Assembly: GCA_003427395.1 (NCBI GenBank)
Contig: BFEA01000015.1
Location: 4,567,584 to 4,631,583 of the forward strand
From: Chara braunii
Taxonomy: Eukaryota; Streptophyta; Charophyceae; Charales; Characeae
DNA length: 64,000 bases
Direction of reading: 5' to 3'
Shown: positions 1-11,079 of the stretch, piece after piece
Layout: the number at the start of each line of letters is the position of its first letter
Position numbering within the stretch: the stretch's first letter is position 1
Program-made: the position numbers and the translations under genes
The notes under the pieces: generated by a model
What the model was told of the DNA's origin: nothing
The model's database searches: none
What the model saw: only the letters and a program-made list of their open reading frames with translations

Positions 1-62
<62 letters not shown>
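1..62. repeat. (GA)n microsatellite
   Basis: Nearly uninterrupted AG dinucleotide run with one GG interruption. It is followed to about base 90 by three copies of a short unit built on ACACGGAGA. The tract is cut by the window edge, so its full length is unknown. Confidence 0.95.
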
Positions 63-63
<1 letters not shown>

Positions 64-90
64 ACGGAGAACACGGAGAACACGGAGACA

Positions 91-749
91 GACAAACACA
101 CAGAAACGCAGCGACACAAAATCCCTCGGCTTCAAACAAACCTCAAAAAGAATAACGGAAATAAAAAAGAAAAAAAGGTGAGTTCCTTCCAAAAAAAAAA
201 AAACCTAAGATCTGCGGCCGCCCAAAGTCCGAGTCTGAGTGGATCCAAAAAGTCTGTGCAGGTCTGAGTCTGGTGAGTTTGATTGTACGTAGGTCTGAGT
301 GTGCAAAATCTGAGCCTGTGAGAACTCCGAGTTTTTACGAGTTTTCTGTTGGGACGGAATTTTGGAAACTCTGAGACAGCCAACCATCCTGTGGCCCCTC
401 CTTTCACCACCCATGAGGCACAACCAAGTCCTTCACTTGGTGAGAACACCCCACTTCACGTTTTTTTCTTTTTTCCCTTTTCTTTCACTGCAACTTTCGC
501 TTCGTTTCATGATTGAGGCGGTTGCGCTCATGACCTCATTTTTTCTATACCTCACTTCAATTCCTTCTGTCTGCTCTCTTTTGTTCTGTGCTCTGCATTT
601 CTTCGCAGCCGAATCATCACATACTGCTGCTCAGAGGCCAAGAGCAGCGCATGCACAACGACAACAAGGTTATAGGAACACATATTCGACATATTCCGCC
701 GCGCAACAACAGTGGATGGCTTCACACTGCAACCCTCATTAGCACACAT
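91..749. other. No gene seen; lead-in to Helitron remnant
   Basis: The left part has short A and T runs and no credible reading frame. From about 600 the plus strand begins to give Ala/Arg/Gln-rich peptide resembling the basic region before Helitron replicases. I cannot place the Helitron 5' end, which would be a TC dinucleotide next to an A. Confidence 0.4.
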
Positions 750-1420
750 ACTTTGGTTGACACTGTCAATCTTGGCAACAGAACACCCTGTACCCATTGT
801 GCCGCAGAGAAATGGTTCCACAAACGCACATGGACTACCCTCTGATGTCGCGAGGCAAAATTCGGCCACCGCTTTGGGAGTACCCTCCTCCTAATACAGC
901 CGCTGATCAAAATCTCCGTTTGTGGGAGAGTGATACTCCGCAAGGAAGATTATTAGGATCAGGCGCACGACAATTTAACAATGCTCTTGCAATTGCATCC
1001 CAAATTGTCCGAGAACTGCAACCGCCTCCGGGCCCTTGGGCAGGCATGGTCAGAACTACCGGTTGATTACACCATAATCTAGGGCCTCTTCTCCCGGACC
1101 TCGATCATCAGCCCGCATTTGCGCAACTGTATATATATGATCCACAAGATGACCATGATGCAACAATTGTACATTTAAACCAATTTGATTTACCCCCTGA
1201 TATGCCGCTTGCCACGGTTCAATAAATTAAACAACTTTTACGTAAACTGCATCGCCTTCTCTTGGTGTGCAATGTTTGGGTACATGATTTCATCACTGTT
1301 TGTGAGCTTCCTGATGATATAATATAGGACCACCACATTGTGATTAACCCCAATGCTTGACCCCTTAACGAGCACGACCGAAGATACAATAGACCTCAAG
1401 GTCTAAGAAAAGTATGCCTC
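750..1420 (+). pseudogene. Helitron RepHel, N-terminal part
   Basis: Translated pieces follow the usual start of plant Helitron proteins. Near 765-835 a stretch reads LGNRTPCTHCAAEKWFHKR, the CxxC segment that in intact elements precedes the replicase. Around 850-1000 comes GKIRPPLWEYPPPN and then QFNNALAIASQI, equivalent to the conserved block ending in an N-A-L-A core. At about 1075-1140 another frame gives LGPLLPDL followed by FAQLYIYDP, also a standard Helitron block. At least three frame changes and several stops break it. The matches are from family knowledge, not a database search. Confidence 0.75.
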
Positions 1421-1423
1421 CTA

Positions 1424-2195
1424 ATGCATGATGAACCTGTGAATCGTGAAATAGTCATACGTCGTCACCATGGCGGCATATTACTGATTGTTGAAAGGAA
1501 CCGTGCTTTCGACCCGCTCCATTACATCTTTTTTTTTCCCTCTGGAGAAAACAGTTGGACATCTGAAACGAATGATGAGAATCACCCTGATATTAGTCGA
1601 ATCACTGCTCGTGAATTTTATGCGTTTCACCTTAACACGCGTGCCACTGAACGACCAACGTTATTTTACGCCTCCCGACTTTTCCAAGAATATACATACA
1701 TGGCTTTTGCAAAAATAGAAAATAGCCGCCTTCTATACAACAGATTGCATCAAGCTGAGATTCGTGCTGACCTTTACCAAAACCTGCATGACCACTTGAT
1801 GCAATACGACAACGTCGAGAATGTTGGACAACATATTATCTTGCCCAAAACTTTTACTGGAGGTCCGCAAGATATGCACCGACGTTATCAAGATTCAATG
1901 GCAACTGTCAAAGATTACGGACCCCCTGATCTTCATTACAATCACTTGCAACTCACACTCGTCTATAATTCAAAATGAGTTTCTTCAGAACCAACAACCC
2001 TCGGATAGACCGGACTTGCTTACACGTGTCTTCAAAGGATATTTGCAACAACTTATTCATGATATTCACTTCTCACATATATTTGGATTGACAGTTGTCT
2101 ACATATACGTTATAGAATTAAAAAAACGAGAACTCTCACATGCTCATTTGGTCATTACATTTACAAACGACCATAAAATATCAAAACCAGAATAG
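1424..2195 (+). pseudogene. Helitron replicase domain (Helitron_like_N, HUH)
   Basis: The first 184 codons (1424-1978) contain the diagnostic run from FDPLHYIFFFPSGE through the block with IILPKTFTGGPQDMHRRYQD, which is the core of the Helitron_like_N domain. A frameshift near 1925 moves the reading to the frame ending at 2195. That frame carries ELSHAHLVITF, the HUH metal-binding motif that holds the divalent ion for DNA nicking. In an active element this domain cuts and rejoins single-stranded DNA. Here the frameshift separates its two halves. Confidence 0.88.
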
Positions 2196-2249
2196 ATTGA
2201 TTTCATTGTTTGCGCCGAGATTCTCATAAATCCTGCACTTCATGAACTC

Positions 2250-3202
2250 GTGCTAGCACACATGATTCATAACCCTTGCGGAGTCCACAATCCGCAAGCT
2301 CCTTGCATGCAGAATGACCGTTGTTCGCATCACTTCCCCAAAGAGTTTTTCGATCGAACAACATGGAATGAAGAAACCGGTTATCTAATCTACTGTAGGT
2401 GTGCACCGGGTGAAGGAGGTGCAATGGTTCATCGAGAAAACAATCAACTTGACAATTTTTGGATTGTCTCATACAACCCTTTCCTTCTCTTGCGTTATCG
2501 TGGTCATTTGGATGTCGAAATATGTGCATCTACGACGGCCTACCGATATATGTTCGAATATATTATGAAAAGTCTTGATCAAACCATGGTTGGCGAGATG
2601 ACAAACACAAATGATGAGATTCAAACATTCCAAGACATGCGCACGATTGGTGCAGCTGAAGCTTGTTGGCACATATTCAAATTTCCTCTTTCCGAACGAT
2701 ATCCCGTTGTTTCTGCGCTGCCCGTACATACACAAGATCGACAACGTGTTTATTTTCATCAGCAACAAGCTGCGAGCTCACCGCATGGTTCAAATGAAAC
2801 CTTAAACATAGAAACTTTGCTGATGAAATGAAACCTCTCTACAAAGATATGATCCGACGCTTTCGATTTGACAAAACACAAAAAGAATGGATATTGCGTC
2901 GCCGCTCAGCAAACACAATTGGTCGAATGCATACAATTCACCCTAATGCACATGACATTTTTTATCTCAGAATGCTCATTCAATCACCGCATTCTCATGG
3001 CGCAACATCATTTGTGCACCTTCGAACTATTGGTGATGAAGTTTACCCTTCATTCCAATCAGCATGTCGTGCACTTGGTCTTCTCAATGACAACACTCAA
3101 CTTGATGTTGTATTGCGCGATGCTATCTTCACAGTTTCTCCATCGATGGTTCGCAACCTCTATGTTCATATTGTCCTACATTGTGCAACTGTTGTACCAT
3201 AA
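2250..3202 (+). pseudogene. Helitron replicase, tyrosine region and linker
   Basis: The frame 2250-2831 begins with a Cys/His-rich segment (NPCGVHNPQAPCM, then CSHHFPKEF) and continues to YRYMFEYIMKS. This corresponds to the YxxKY-type segment holding the catalytic tyrosines of Helitron Rep. A stop after LLMK at 2829-2831 is overlapped by the next frame (2828-3202). That frame reads a basic WILRRRSANTIGRMH segment and a YLRMLIQSPHSHG block, then a CRALGLLND segment, the normal linker to the helicase. So the order is intact but the frame is not. Confidence 0.82.
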
Positions 3203-3237
3203 CGAACTGCTCGAAACACACCGGAAACAAATGACTG

Positions 3238-4905
3238 ATGATTTTCATAGAAACCTTAGTGCTGCCAATGTTCCTCCTCCCACAAAAAAAAACTATGTTT
3301 CTCATGGATATAGAAAGTCGCCTTCAAAAAGAAGGTAAGCAACTTGAAGACGTTGGTCTAATTCCACCTTCTCCCGCCGAACGGAACGAAGTCAATAATC
3401 TCGGTGAGAGACCGTATCGACGAGATGTTCCTAAAATCATTCATGACGAAATTTCCTGCAACAAACAATCTTTCGAAAACACACTCGCTACAAACTTGTC
3501 ACTACTTCGATCCTCACAATACACCATTTTCCGACGAGTCGTGACTGCAGTCGAAAATGACGAGTCGCTCTGTCTTTTTATTGACGCGTCAGCAAGCACA
3601 TGCAAGACTTTCTGCTTTAATACAATCCTCGCACACATTCGAAATCAAAATCGTGTTGCATTGGTTGTTGCATCAAGCGGTATTGCAACAACTCTCTTAC
3701 ATGGCGGTCGCACATTTCACTCACGATTCAAAGTCTCTCTCACTCTAACTGCAACATCGACACTTGATATTCCAAAACAATATGTGTTTGATGAAGTCAT
3801 TCGAATGATTGTTGTCATTCTTTGGGATGAAGCACCAATGATATATAGATTTCATATTGAAACACTTAGTCGAACGTTGCAAGACATTTGCTCCTCGAAT
3901 TTGACTTTCGGTGGCCAAATTATTGTTCTTGGATGTGACTTCCGTCAAATACATCCCGTAATCACAAAAGGAACACGCGCTCATGCGATACTTTGACACC
4001 ATGCATCTCTCTGAAAATATGTGTGTACTCACTCAGATCAACACCCCCGAAGGTCGTCAATATGCTCAATGATTACTTGCACTTGGAGATGGTGAATTGG
4101 GTCCACCACAAAATACAGAACCCGGTACAATTAACCTCCCTCCTTATCTTTGTCTGCATGAAGGAACTCAACAACTTATTAGTTGGACATTCTCGCAACT
4201 TCAAACAGACTACCAAAATTCACAATGGCTTGTTGAACGATTGATCTTATCAACCGAAAACAAAACCGTCTCAGCACTTAATTCTATTATATTTCACAAA
4301 TTTCTTGGATCTTTCATGACATGTCTCAACTCCGACTTCTATTATATTTAACAAATTTCTTGGATCTTTTATGACATGTCTCAACTCAGACTCACTGCTC
4401 CTCAATGAACAATATCCTGTTATGTCCATTGACGCACTCAATTTGATTGACATCCTATCACTCCCTCCTCATGTCCTTCGCATAAAAAAAGATGCACCAG
4501 TCATGCTCTTACGAAACATCGCAATGAGAAATTCACTATGTAATGGAACACAACTCGTCGTCGACTCGATTACTGACAACAAACTCCTGCACGCACGAAT
4601 TTTCCAATCTCTCCAACCAATCCTCCCCCACGCATTCTCCTCACAGTTACTGACCAAACAAGTCAATTTCCTTGGCAGAGACATTAATTCCCTATCTCCC
4701 TTTGCATTTGCAATTATTATAAACAAATCTCAAGGATAATTCATCAAACATGCAGGTATAGATCTTCAACAACCGTGCTTTGCACATGGATAACTGTATG
4801 TCGCCGCATCAAGAGTTAGTGATCCTTCCCATATTCGTTTTACACTTCATACAACAAATAATCAAACAACAAATATTGTCTACGAAGAAATTTTATTATA
4901 AACTT
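3238..4905 (+). pseudogene. Helitron PIF1-like helicase domain
   Basis: SF1B helicase of the PIF1 family, which unwinds DNA during rolling-circle transposition. Frame 3238-3996 shows a Walker A position reading ASASTCKT where GPGGTGKT is expected, then VVASSGIATTLLHGGRTFHSRF, a Walker B box (LWDEAPM) and GGQIIVLGCDFRQIHPV. Later frames (4097-4351, 4371-4739 and on) give APVMLLRN, LCNGTQLVV, AIIINKSQG and, past a stop, LYVAASRV, which are the C-terminal helicase motifs. Loss of the Walker A glycines and at least three frameshifts make it inactive. A 55-bp tandem duplication lies inside it. Confidence 0.88.
4282..4391. repeat. 55-bp tandem duplication
   Basis: Two adjacent 55-bp units (4282-4336 and 4337-4391) differ at only a few bases. 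Both start TTCTATTATATTT and end TCAACTC(C/A)GAC. The duplication lies between helicase motifs and shifts the reading frame, so it happened during or after decay of the element. Confidence 0.9.
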
Positions 4906-4922
4906 CATATCCGCTTTCTCAT

Positions 4923-5429
4923 ATGACTTCTAACTATCCTCCCACTTTTTATCTTCTGCAGGTTCTCCTGAAAATGCGTCGCTTGAAAAAAAAGTTGAAG
5001 ACCTCACGATCAGATGCAAGTGCACAAGCAGAAGTTTCAGTTGCTGCAACGACCACCACTTCGACTTCTGCCACTGCATCACAGCTGCCAGCAACAACGA
5101 CAACCTTTGCTTCAACTTCCGCCACAACATCTACACCATCGTCGAATTCACTTCCGCTCTTTGCCTCACCTCTTACAACCTCTGATCTCTCACACTTCGG
5201 GCTCGATAACATTGCACTCGGCCAAATCCCTCTCCCATCCTCATGCCCTGCCTTATCACAAATGACAAATTCCACCACCCCAACTTCCCAACACACTACA
5301 TTGGATGCTTGGCTGACTCTCATTAACAGAAACAGTATTGAACACATAATTGAAACTTTCCTCATGACAGATCATGCAACCTTCTCAACATATATATACG
5401 ACTTCTTTGCCATTTACGAAAACAACTGA
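4923..5429 (+). CDS. Ser/Thr/Ala-rich ORF, unknown
   Basis: A 168-codon open frame just downstream of the helicase remnant. After a basic start (RRLKKKLK) it is a low-complexity Ala/Thr/Ser/Pro tract to about residue 80. A more ordinary segment follows, containing LDAWLTLINRNSIEHIIETF. I do not recognise a family. Its position suggests an accessory or captured sequence carried by the Helitron, or the start of a separate inserted element. It is longer than expected by chance, but no start context or homologue supports translation. Confidence 0.3.
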   Translation: MTSNYPPTFYLLQVLLKMRRLKKKLKTSRSDASAQAEVSVAATTTTSTSATASQLPATTTTFASTSATTSTPSSNSLPLFASPLTTSDLSHFGLDNIALGQIPLPSSCPALSQMTNSTTPTSQHTTLDAWLTLINRNSIEHIIETFLMTDHATFSTYIYDFFAIYENN

Positions 5430-5945
5430 TACGTGCTCTTCGACGTCCAGATCCCTCCCCCAACCCCAACTTCCACTACGCACGAACAAAAACATTTTTA
5501 TTGAAAATCATAAACGACGATTACAACCGAATGCCTTCCCCCTGCATACCACGACCCCGACATCAATACGAACGCATGACCGTTGTCCACCATAGACACC
5601 CCTTCATTCGCTCTATCCCCTCACCCCAACAACCTTCCCTCCATCCTCACAATGTATATAAACCCAACCCACTCTGGTGGCTTCCACTCGAACCTTAGGG
5701 GGTCATACATGCAACTGCCCTCATTCATGATATCCTGGTCTCCTGCCATACACTGGCCAACTATAATATTTCCCACACACCACGTACATGGGATTACCTC
5801 AACGACCTCATTCTTGTCCATAGCCTCGATGTCCAACGACCACTTCTACCCTTTCCTGCCTATAGAGCCGACATTGTTCGCCATGTCGTTGCATACCTCC
5901 ACACCCAAAATCCTTCGTCGCAACACTGACCCTTCTACTACATTA
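5429..5945 (+). pseudogene. Unrecognised decayed coding stretch
   Basis: Frame 2 is open from about 5400 to 5698 with a basic segment (LIRALRRPD, then KTFLLKIINDDYNRM). After one stop it continues to about 5940 with plausible protein composition (HATALIHDILVSCHTL, then RADIVRHVVAYLH). It may continue the preceding ORF after a frameshift near 5410, because that ORF ends as this one becomes informative. No function can be given. Confidence 0.25.
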
Positions 5946-6609
5946 TCGGAACTATGAGCTCCCGGGTCACAAAGCGGTCAAAGGTGACTACAAACAACTA
6001 CCACCGGTGTCCGCAAACAACAAGCTGGAGATTACACACCAACCTGCGGCGTGGATGCTACAAACGGATTGACTTGAGAGACAACTACTAACCGCGAAAG
6101 TCGGACGGAGCAAAACAGGTACAAAGAGAAAAAAAAAAACTGAAAGATAGTGATAGACACAAAAAAACACACGCAAAAACAAAAAACAAGGGAGAGATTC
6201 TTGTACATAAATGATATCGGGTGTTCGCTTACTTTGCCGATTCTGTACATAATCCATCTACAACCTCTTCTTGTTCTCCTTCTTTGTGCATAAATGATGT
6301 ATGGCATTCACAAAATTCTTTGCATAAATGATATGCGACATTTCTTTTTTTTGCCTATCTTCTCCCCCCCTTTTTTTTTGTCAACTATTATCCTCCTCTC
6401 CTCCTCGTTCCCTTCCTGCGCTGCGGCAGGTCCACTTGTACTCCTAACAACCGTTAGACATTTGAGTCTGTGTCTCAGCTTCGTGAACACGCCCCACCAC
6501 ACTTTTTAAAATAGACTTGCTCCTTCCATTGCTAAAGGATTCTGTGAAGTTATATAGCCTAATGAGTGCGCTAATCTTGAATTCATACAATAGTTTTCAA
6601 GCAGAAGAA
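5946..6609. other. Spacer with pyrimidine tracts
   Basis: No gene seen. It contains A-rich and T/C-rich runs and several partial copies of a short word like TGCATAAATGATATG (around 6207, 6289 and 6321). ORFs here encode only Phe/Leu/Ser-rich low-complexity peptide. Confidence 0.5.
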
Positions 6610-7560
6610 CATGCTCCTCCACCCTCCTCTGGAAGACCCGACATGGTTTTGGACACCCCTCTGTGAGGATGTTTTTCGCACCCTAAAGAAGGAAGTGACT
6701 TGTGCGCTGGTTCTTCACCTCCTGGATTTTATCTTACTTTGATAGTTACGACCGATACATCAAATTTTGCAGTAGAAGTTAAACTTTCCCAGGTGTTTCC
6801 CACTACACCTGATTCCCCCTATCCCTTCATTTTCCACTTTCCTCCCCCTTCTGCTGACACTGCTTCTCGACTGACGCCTACCTTCCACCACTTCCCTCCA
6901 CAGACAGTCCTTTTGTTATTTACTCTCCGACCATCGTGGATCATGGGACTGTCAAAGGTCGTGTTGGGGATTGCCGAATTGCCTTCTACTCCTATTAGTT
7001 ACTGACTGTAGACATAAACTACACTTCCGATAAACTCGAGGTTCTCGCAGAAGCTTATGCTACCCGACACAGACGTCATTATCTACACGGGGCGCCTATC
7101 ACGGTGCACACGGACAACACTATTGTCCAAACTTTCCTCACAAAGCCCAATCTTTCCCCTCAATAAGCAAGTAGGTGGCGCGACGTATCTGAGTTCAATT
7201 TCACCGCTCAGCTCGTCAAGAGTGAAACTAACCGCGCCGTCAATGCCTTGTCTCGTCGTTCTGACTACAATCAGGAGCAGATCCATCTCGCCGCCATTTT
7301 GGTTGCCACTATTCACTATTCGATGACCGACGAGTTTCGCACCCAGTACTGTCATTACCCATATTATCGCGGCATTCATGCGATAATACAAAGTGACACG
7401 CCCATTTCGTCATACAGACTCATACTCCCTTGGGGAGAGTGTCCTCGTGTATTGGCATTGTAAGTGGGGTCGGCGGTCTCCGGGACCCACGTATCTGTGT
7501 TTCCTCAACTGGACAACTTCGTGTTCAAGCCGTTGTAGGGACCGGTGGGTCCTGAATAAC
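6610..7560 (+). mobile_element. Ty3/gypsy fragment: RNase H to integrase start
   Basis: Plus-strand piece of the same kind of gypsy pol that lies on the minus strand at 35.2-36.1 kb. VLDTPL is shared near 6645. The RNase H block reads TTDTSNFAVEVKLSQVF (the TDASDFAIGAVLSQ motif of family members), then a Pro-rich insertion containing ADTASRL shared with the other copy. After frameshifts it reads EVLAVVYATRH and VHTDNTIVQTFL. The last part resembles the linker before the integrase zinc finger. Both ends are truncated, and no LTR, RT or integrase core is present. Confidence 0.8.
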
Positions 7561-8103
7561 GCCCCGACACTTGAGAGCCTGTATACAGCCAAATTGTGCA
7601 CGACAGAGAAATCCGGAGTAAGGAGACAAGAGAGAGAAAAGACAAAGGACTAGGACGGGACCGCCGAGAGGAATGATGCCCTGGGTTGAAAACCACAGGG
7701 AGAAAGAACCGGCAACGGCAAGCAAGTAAGCGTCAGGACATGGGCGCATAGGGGTATAGCATGAGGCCGTGAGGGCCATTGGAATTTGGCATGACAAAGG
7801 TCAAGGGGTCATTAACTTTGCAAATGCAGCACGATGAACGACAAGAGAATAGGGAAACCGAGAGGTGGATGGCCCCGGTAGTCGTGGGACGCTAGAAAAT
7901 AAAGGCCCAACATGGGGGCCGCCTACGACAATTGACGCAACCCACGAATTGGATGTTTCGCGGCCGGAGAAACCAGCGTGCGCAAGGTCCAAGAAAAGAC
8001 AAGGCAAAAGGGCCACCATAGGGCGGTAGACGTCAAAAGAACATGAGACACCTTGAGGAAAAGCACCGAGGACCATATGAGACTAAGTAAAATAATGGTA
8101 GCT
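7561..8103. other. No gene seen
   Basis: Purine-rich sequence between the gypsy fragment and the 26-bp minisatellite. No motif, repeat or coding stretch was recognised. Confidence 0.5.
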
Positions 8104-8332
8104 GGGACAAAGTGTCGGGGACCACCGGCGGGACTAAGTGTCGGGAAGCACCGGCGGGACAAGGTATCGGGGACCACCGGCGGGACAAAGTATCGGAAAC
8201 CACAGGTGGGACAAAGTGTTGGGGACCACCGGCGGGACAAAATGTCGGGGACCACCAGCGGGACAAAATGTCGGGGACCACCGGTGGAACAAAAGTGTCG
8301 GGGACCACCGACGGAGCAAGTAGCGGGGACAT
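8104..8332. repeat. 26-bp minisatellite, 8-9 copies
   Basis: Units begin GGGACAAAGTGTCGGGGACC and continue with ACCGGC. Successive starts are at about 8104, 8130, 8156, 8182, 8208, 8234, 8260, 8286 and 8313. Because 26 is not a multiple of three, the Gly/Pro-rich ORFs on both strands here are repeat translations, not genes. A decayed relict of the array recurs near 9713-9745, one 1.44-kb period downstream. Confidence 0.95.
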
Positions 8333-8392
8333 GAAAATGTCTCAAGAAAAACGGCGGAGCGGCATGAGGGAAAAACAATTAAAATAAGATGC

Positions 8393-8899
8393 ACTGTCAA
8401 AATCGAGATCTTGACGGTCAAAAATATTAGCACCACTAGTGCAAGCACTAGTGAGAACAAACGGGATGGTCAAAAGGAAAAGAAAAAGTAAAGAAACATG
8501 AAGAGGGAGGCATGAGAGCAATCTGAACCTCGGATCAGCCTCCCTCAAGAAAATGGAGTCAAAAGAGACTCCATGTAAAAAATAGGCCTCCGGGAGAAAA
8601 TCAGAGTACGAAGGACTACTATGTGAAAGAAATAGAGGTAAAAGGAAGCTCTCATGGGCATGAGGAAACCATTATTGCAGTCCGAGAAATAACGGACTGC
8701 ACCATGGGCATAGGGAGGGTCGAAACTAAGAGGAAAGACCTAGAAAAGGGCCTTAACGGCCACTTGACACTTGACGTGCTAGAAAAAGAAAGAAAAAAAA
8801 AAATACATGTGGGAGAAGAAGACAAAAAAAAGTGAGAGGGAGTGAGTGAGTTGCCCGTCAGTAGGGACTACCACAAGTAGGGACTGACAGGTCCTTACT
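8393..8899. repeat. Chain of short hairpins (train I)
   Basis: Inverted repeats follow one another. They are 8393-8400/8411-8418 (8 bp, one GT pair), 8434-8442/8445-8453 (9 bp), 8503-8511/8538-8546 (9 bp), 8553-8560/8567-8574 (8 bp), 8677-8684/8693-8700 (8 bp) and 8876-8884/8891-8899 (9 bp, one GT). In the duplicate, counterparts fold too: 9876-9884/9887-9895 and 10331-10337/10344-10350. Confidence 0.8.
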
Positions 8900-9090
8900 G
8901 TCCAAGAAAGGAGGAAAAAAAAAAGAAACGAAAAGATAAAAGAAAAGAAAAGAGAAAAATGCCTTAACGGTAAAAAACGGTCACTTGGGGAGATGCATCT
9001 GTGACCAGATACTTTCTGGAATATGGCGGTTGCAAACGACATTGATTTTCTTTTGATTTTGCAGAGAAAATCAAGAAAAATTAAGGCTTC

Positions 9091-9560
9091 ATGCAACCGA
9101 GATACAACGGATTGCATGGAGGAAGAGAAACACATGTTTTAGGTGCATCCGGAGCCAATATTGAGCTCAGATGTACTTGAAAGTTGACCGTTTTTTTTTC
9201 CTTTAGTTGTGGGCTACTTGTGAGGCAATGGGGCTAGAAAATTAACCCCTATTGTAGTCCGAGTTACAACGGACTGCATGGGGAAGGGAAAACACATGCT
9301 TCAGGTACATCCGGAACCAATATTGAGCCCGGATGCACTTGAAAATTGAGCGCTTCATTTTCTTTCAATTTGGGGCAAGTTGTGAGACTATGGGACAAGA
9401 AAAATGGCCACAGTTGCAGTCCGATAAATAACGGTCTGCATGAGGATGCCTAAGCCAAGGAGGAAATAAGCCATGACAGACCCAAAGGACTAGAAAAAAA
9501 GTGATTTCGGCATGAGGCAAAAAGAGACGGTAAACGGCAATCGTGAGATGAGATCTCGCG
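9091..9560. repeat. 162-bp tandem repeat with hairpin in each copy
   Basis: The word following the hairpin recurs at 9108, 9270 and 9432, a period of exactly 162. Units share CAATATTGAGC and the ACACATG block. Each starts with an inverted repeat of the type GCAGTCCG, about 8 bases, CGGACTGC. These lie at 9091-9117, 9254-9277 and 9416-9439, with a related one upstream at 8677-8700. The third unit fades out after about 9460. Confidence 0.85.
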
Positions 9561-10370
9561 GCCAAGAATAATCGGCACACATGAGACACTTGAGGAAGGG
9601 ATATTGAAACCAACAAGGACAAGGAGACCCAAAAATAAAAATGGAACTTCGACCGAGACAATGCAGGGGACTAAATATGCCCAAATAAAAATAGTCGAAA
9701 ATTGATACATGTGTCGGCGGGACTACCGACGGGACAAGAAAATGGAACTAGTACGGAGGAAAGTGGCGGGGACTTAAGATGTCCCAAGGGAACCATGAGC
9801 CAACATAAGAAATGGTCACACGAAGCAAACGACACCGTCGAGATCAAAGATCTAGACGATGAAAAATATTCGCACCACTAGTGCAAGCACTGGTGGGATC
9901 AAGTGAGAGAGCCGTGAGAGAAAAGAAAGCAAAATAATGATGGTGGAAGGGTTGCCCAACAGTCCGGGGTATTTTGGACTAGCTAGGTATGAGAAAATAG
10001 AGCCCCACGGGACTCAACATAGGAAAAAGGTTATCAAAAAGAAAACAAAGCAAAATGGGTTCAAAATTGAGACTAACGGAGACAAAATGAAGCCCCCTTG
10101 AGTGATGGGGCTTCATTATTATAATCTGAGATATAACGGTCAACTATTGAGTCTGAATCTGACCATGAATGAAGATCTATGGTCTAGAAAAAGACTCAAC
10201 AGCCACTTGACACTTGTCACATCAGAAATAAAAGAAAAGAAAAGAAAAATGAGAAAAAATAAAGGGAGAATGAGACGAAGGGGGAAAAAAGAGTGAAGGA
10301 GAATGTGCCGGCCTACTGGGATTGGCACAATAGGGACTGGCAGGTCCCTACTGTGACCTCATCCCTCCTA

Positions 10371-10892
10371 GAATTGAGGAGGGCAATCCGGATTGCAGAG
10401 ATATGACCCTTGGGGCAATATCTCTACAAGATCTTAATTAAAAAGAGAAAAATGAGAGAAAATGGAGAGGAAAAATGGTCGGTTTTCTTTTGGGTCATGG
10501 ATCTAAGATTCAGATCCATAGAGGAGGGAATATGGCCGTTTTTTATGAGGCCTACCCAAACGGCCAACTCCGAAATGAGTTGGCATCCCAAAATGGAAAA
10601 AAAAAAAAAAAAAAAAAAGACAAAACTGTGCATTTGGCCCAAAAAGAGGGTCAAATGCAAAGAAAAATGAAAAAGGGAGCTTAGGGGCTCAAATTTGAAG
10701 CAAGGACTACTTTGGGGTGACACGAAATATTGTTGGCTTTGGATCTCAGTCAGATCCAAGGCTGAAAAAACACCGAGGCATGGGAAAATACCTCGACCTA
10801 CCAAATATGGGATAGAAACTGAAAAAATCGAAAAGAATGTCATTTAGGCATTTTCTCTCAAGAGAGGCTGCCCCTTGGGCATTAGGAGTCGG
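10371..10892. other. Purine-rich spacer
   Basis: No gene seen. There is an A20 run at 10598-10618 region and many GA tracts. It resembles the noncoding sequence around the 8-10 kb satellite and may belong to the same element. Confidence 0.5.
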
Positions 10893-11079
10893 GTATTCAC
10901 CATAGTTGCGGCGCACATGTGCGGTGCGCTGTGCGCTGTGCGCCGGTTTAGCAGACAACGCACTGTGCGAGCACTGCGACCTGTGCGCCATGTGCGCCGG
11001 AATTAAAAAAAAAAAGATAAACATGCCTACCCCTCCCCCCTTTCCCCGCGACCCACTGCAACCAGACCCCCCAGCTCCC

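Larger units (their letters stand above)
750..4905 (+). mobile_element. Degenerate Helitron (RepHel) remnant
   Basis: Rolling-circle DNA transposon of which the RepHel gene can be followed almost end to end on the plus strand, from an N-terminal Cys pair through the HUH replicase to a PIF1-like helicase. The order of blocks matches autonomous plant Helitrons. Coding moves between all three frames and meets many stops, so no functional protein is possible. The 3' end (hairpin plus CTRR) was not found by eye, so the limits given are those of the coding part only. Confidence 0.88.
8104..10370. repeat. Diverged 1.44-kb tandem duplication
   Basis: Landmarks recur in order at a constant offset. 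CACCACTAGTGC is at 8431 and 9873 (1442). CACTTGACAC is at 8761 and 10204 (1443). The hairpin around AGGTCC(T/C)TACTG is near 8890 and 10343 (about 1453). The minisatellite end is near 8320 and about 9760. The copies are old and carry many substitutions and purine-run length changes. Nothing in it is coding. Confidence 0.8.

Noticed and set aside
7923-8460. Gly/Pro- or Val/Pro-rich repeat protein
   Set aside because: It is the 26-bp minisatellite read in several frames; the unit is not a multiple of three and all frames look similar.
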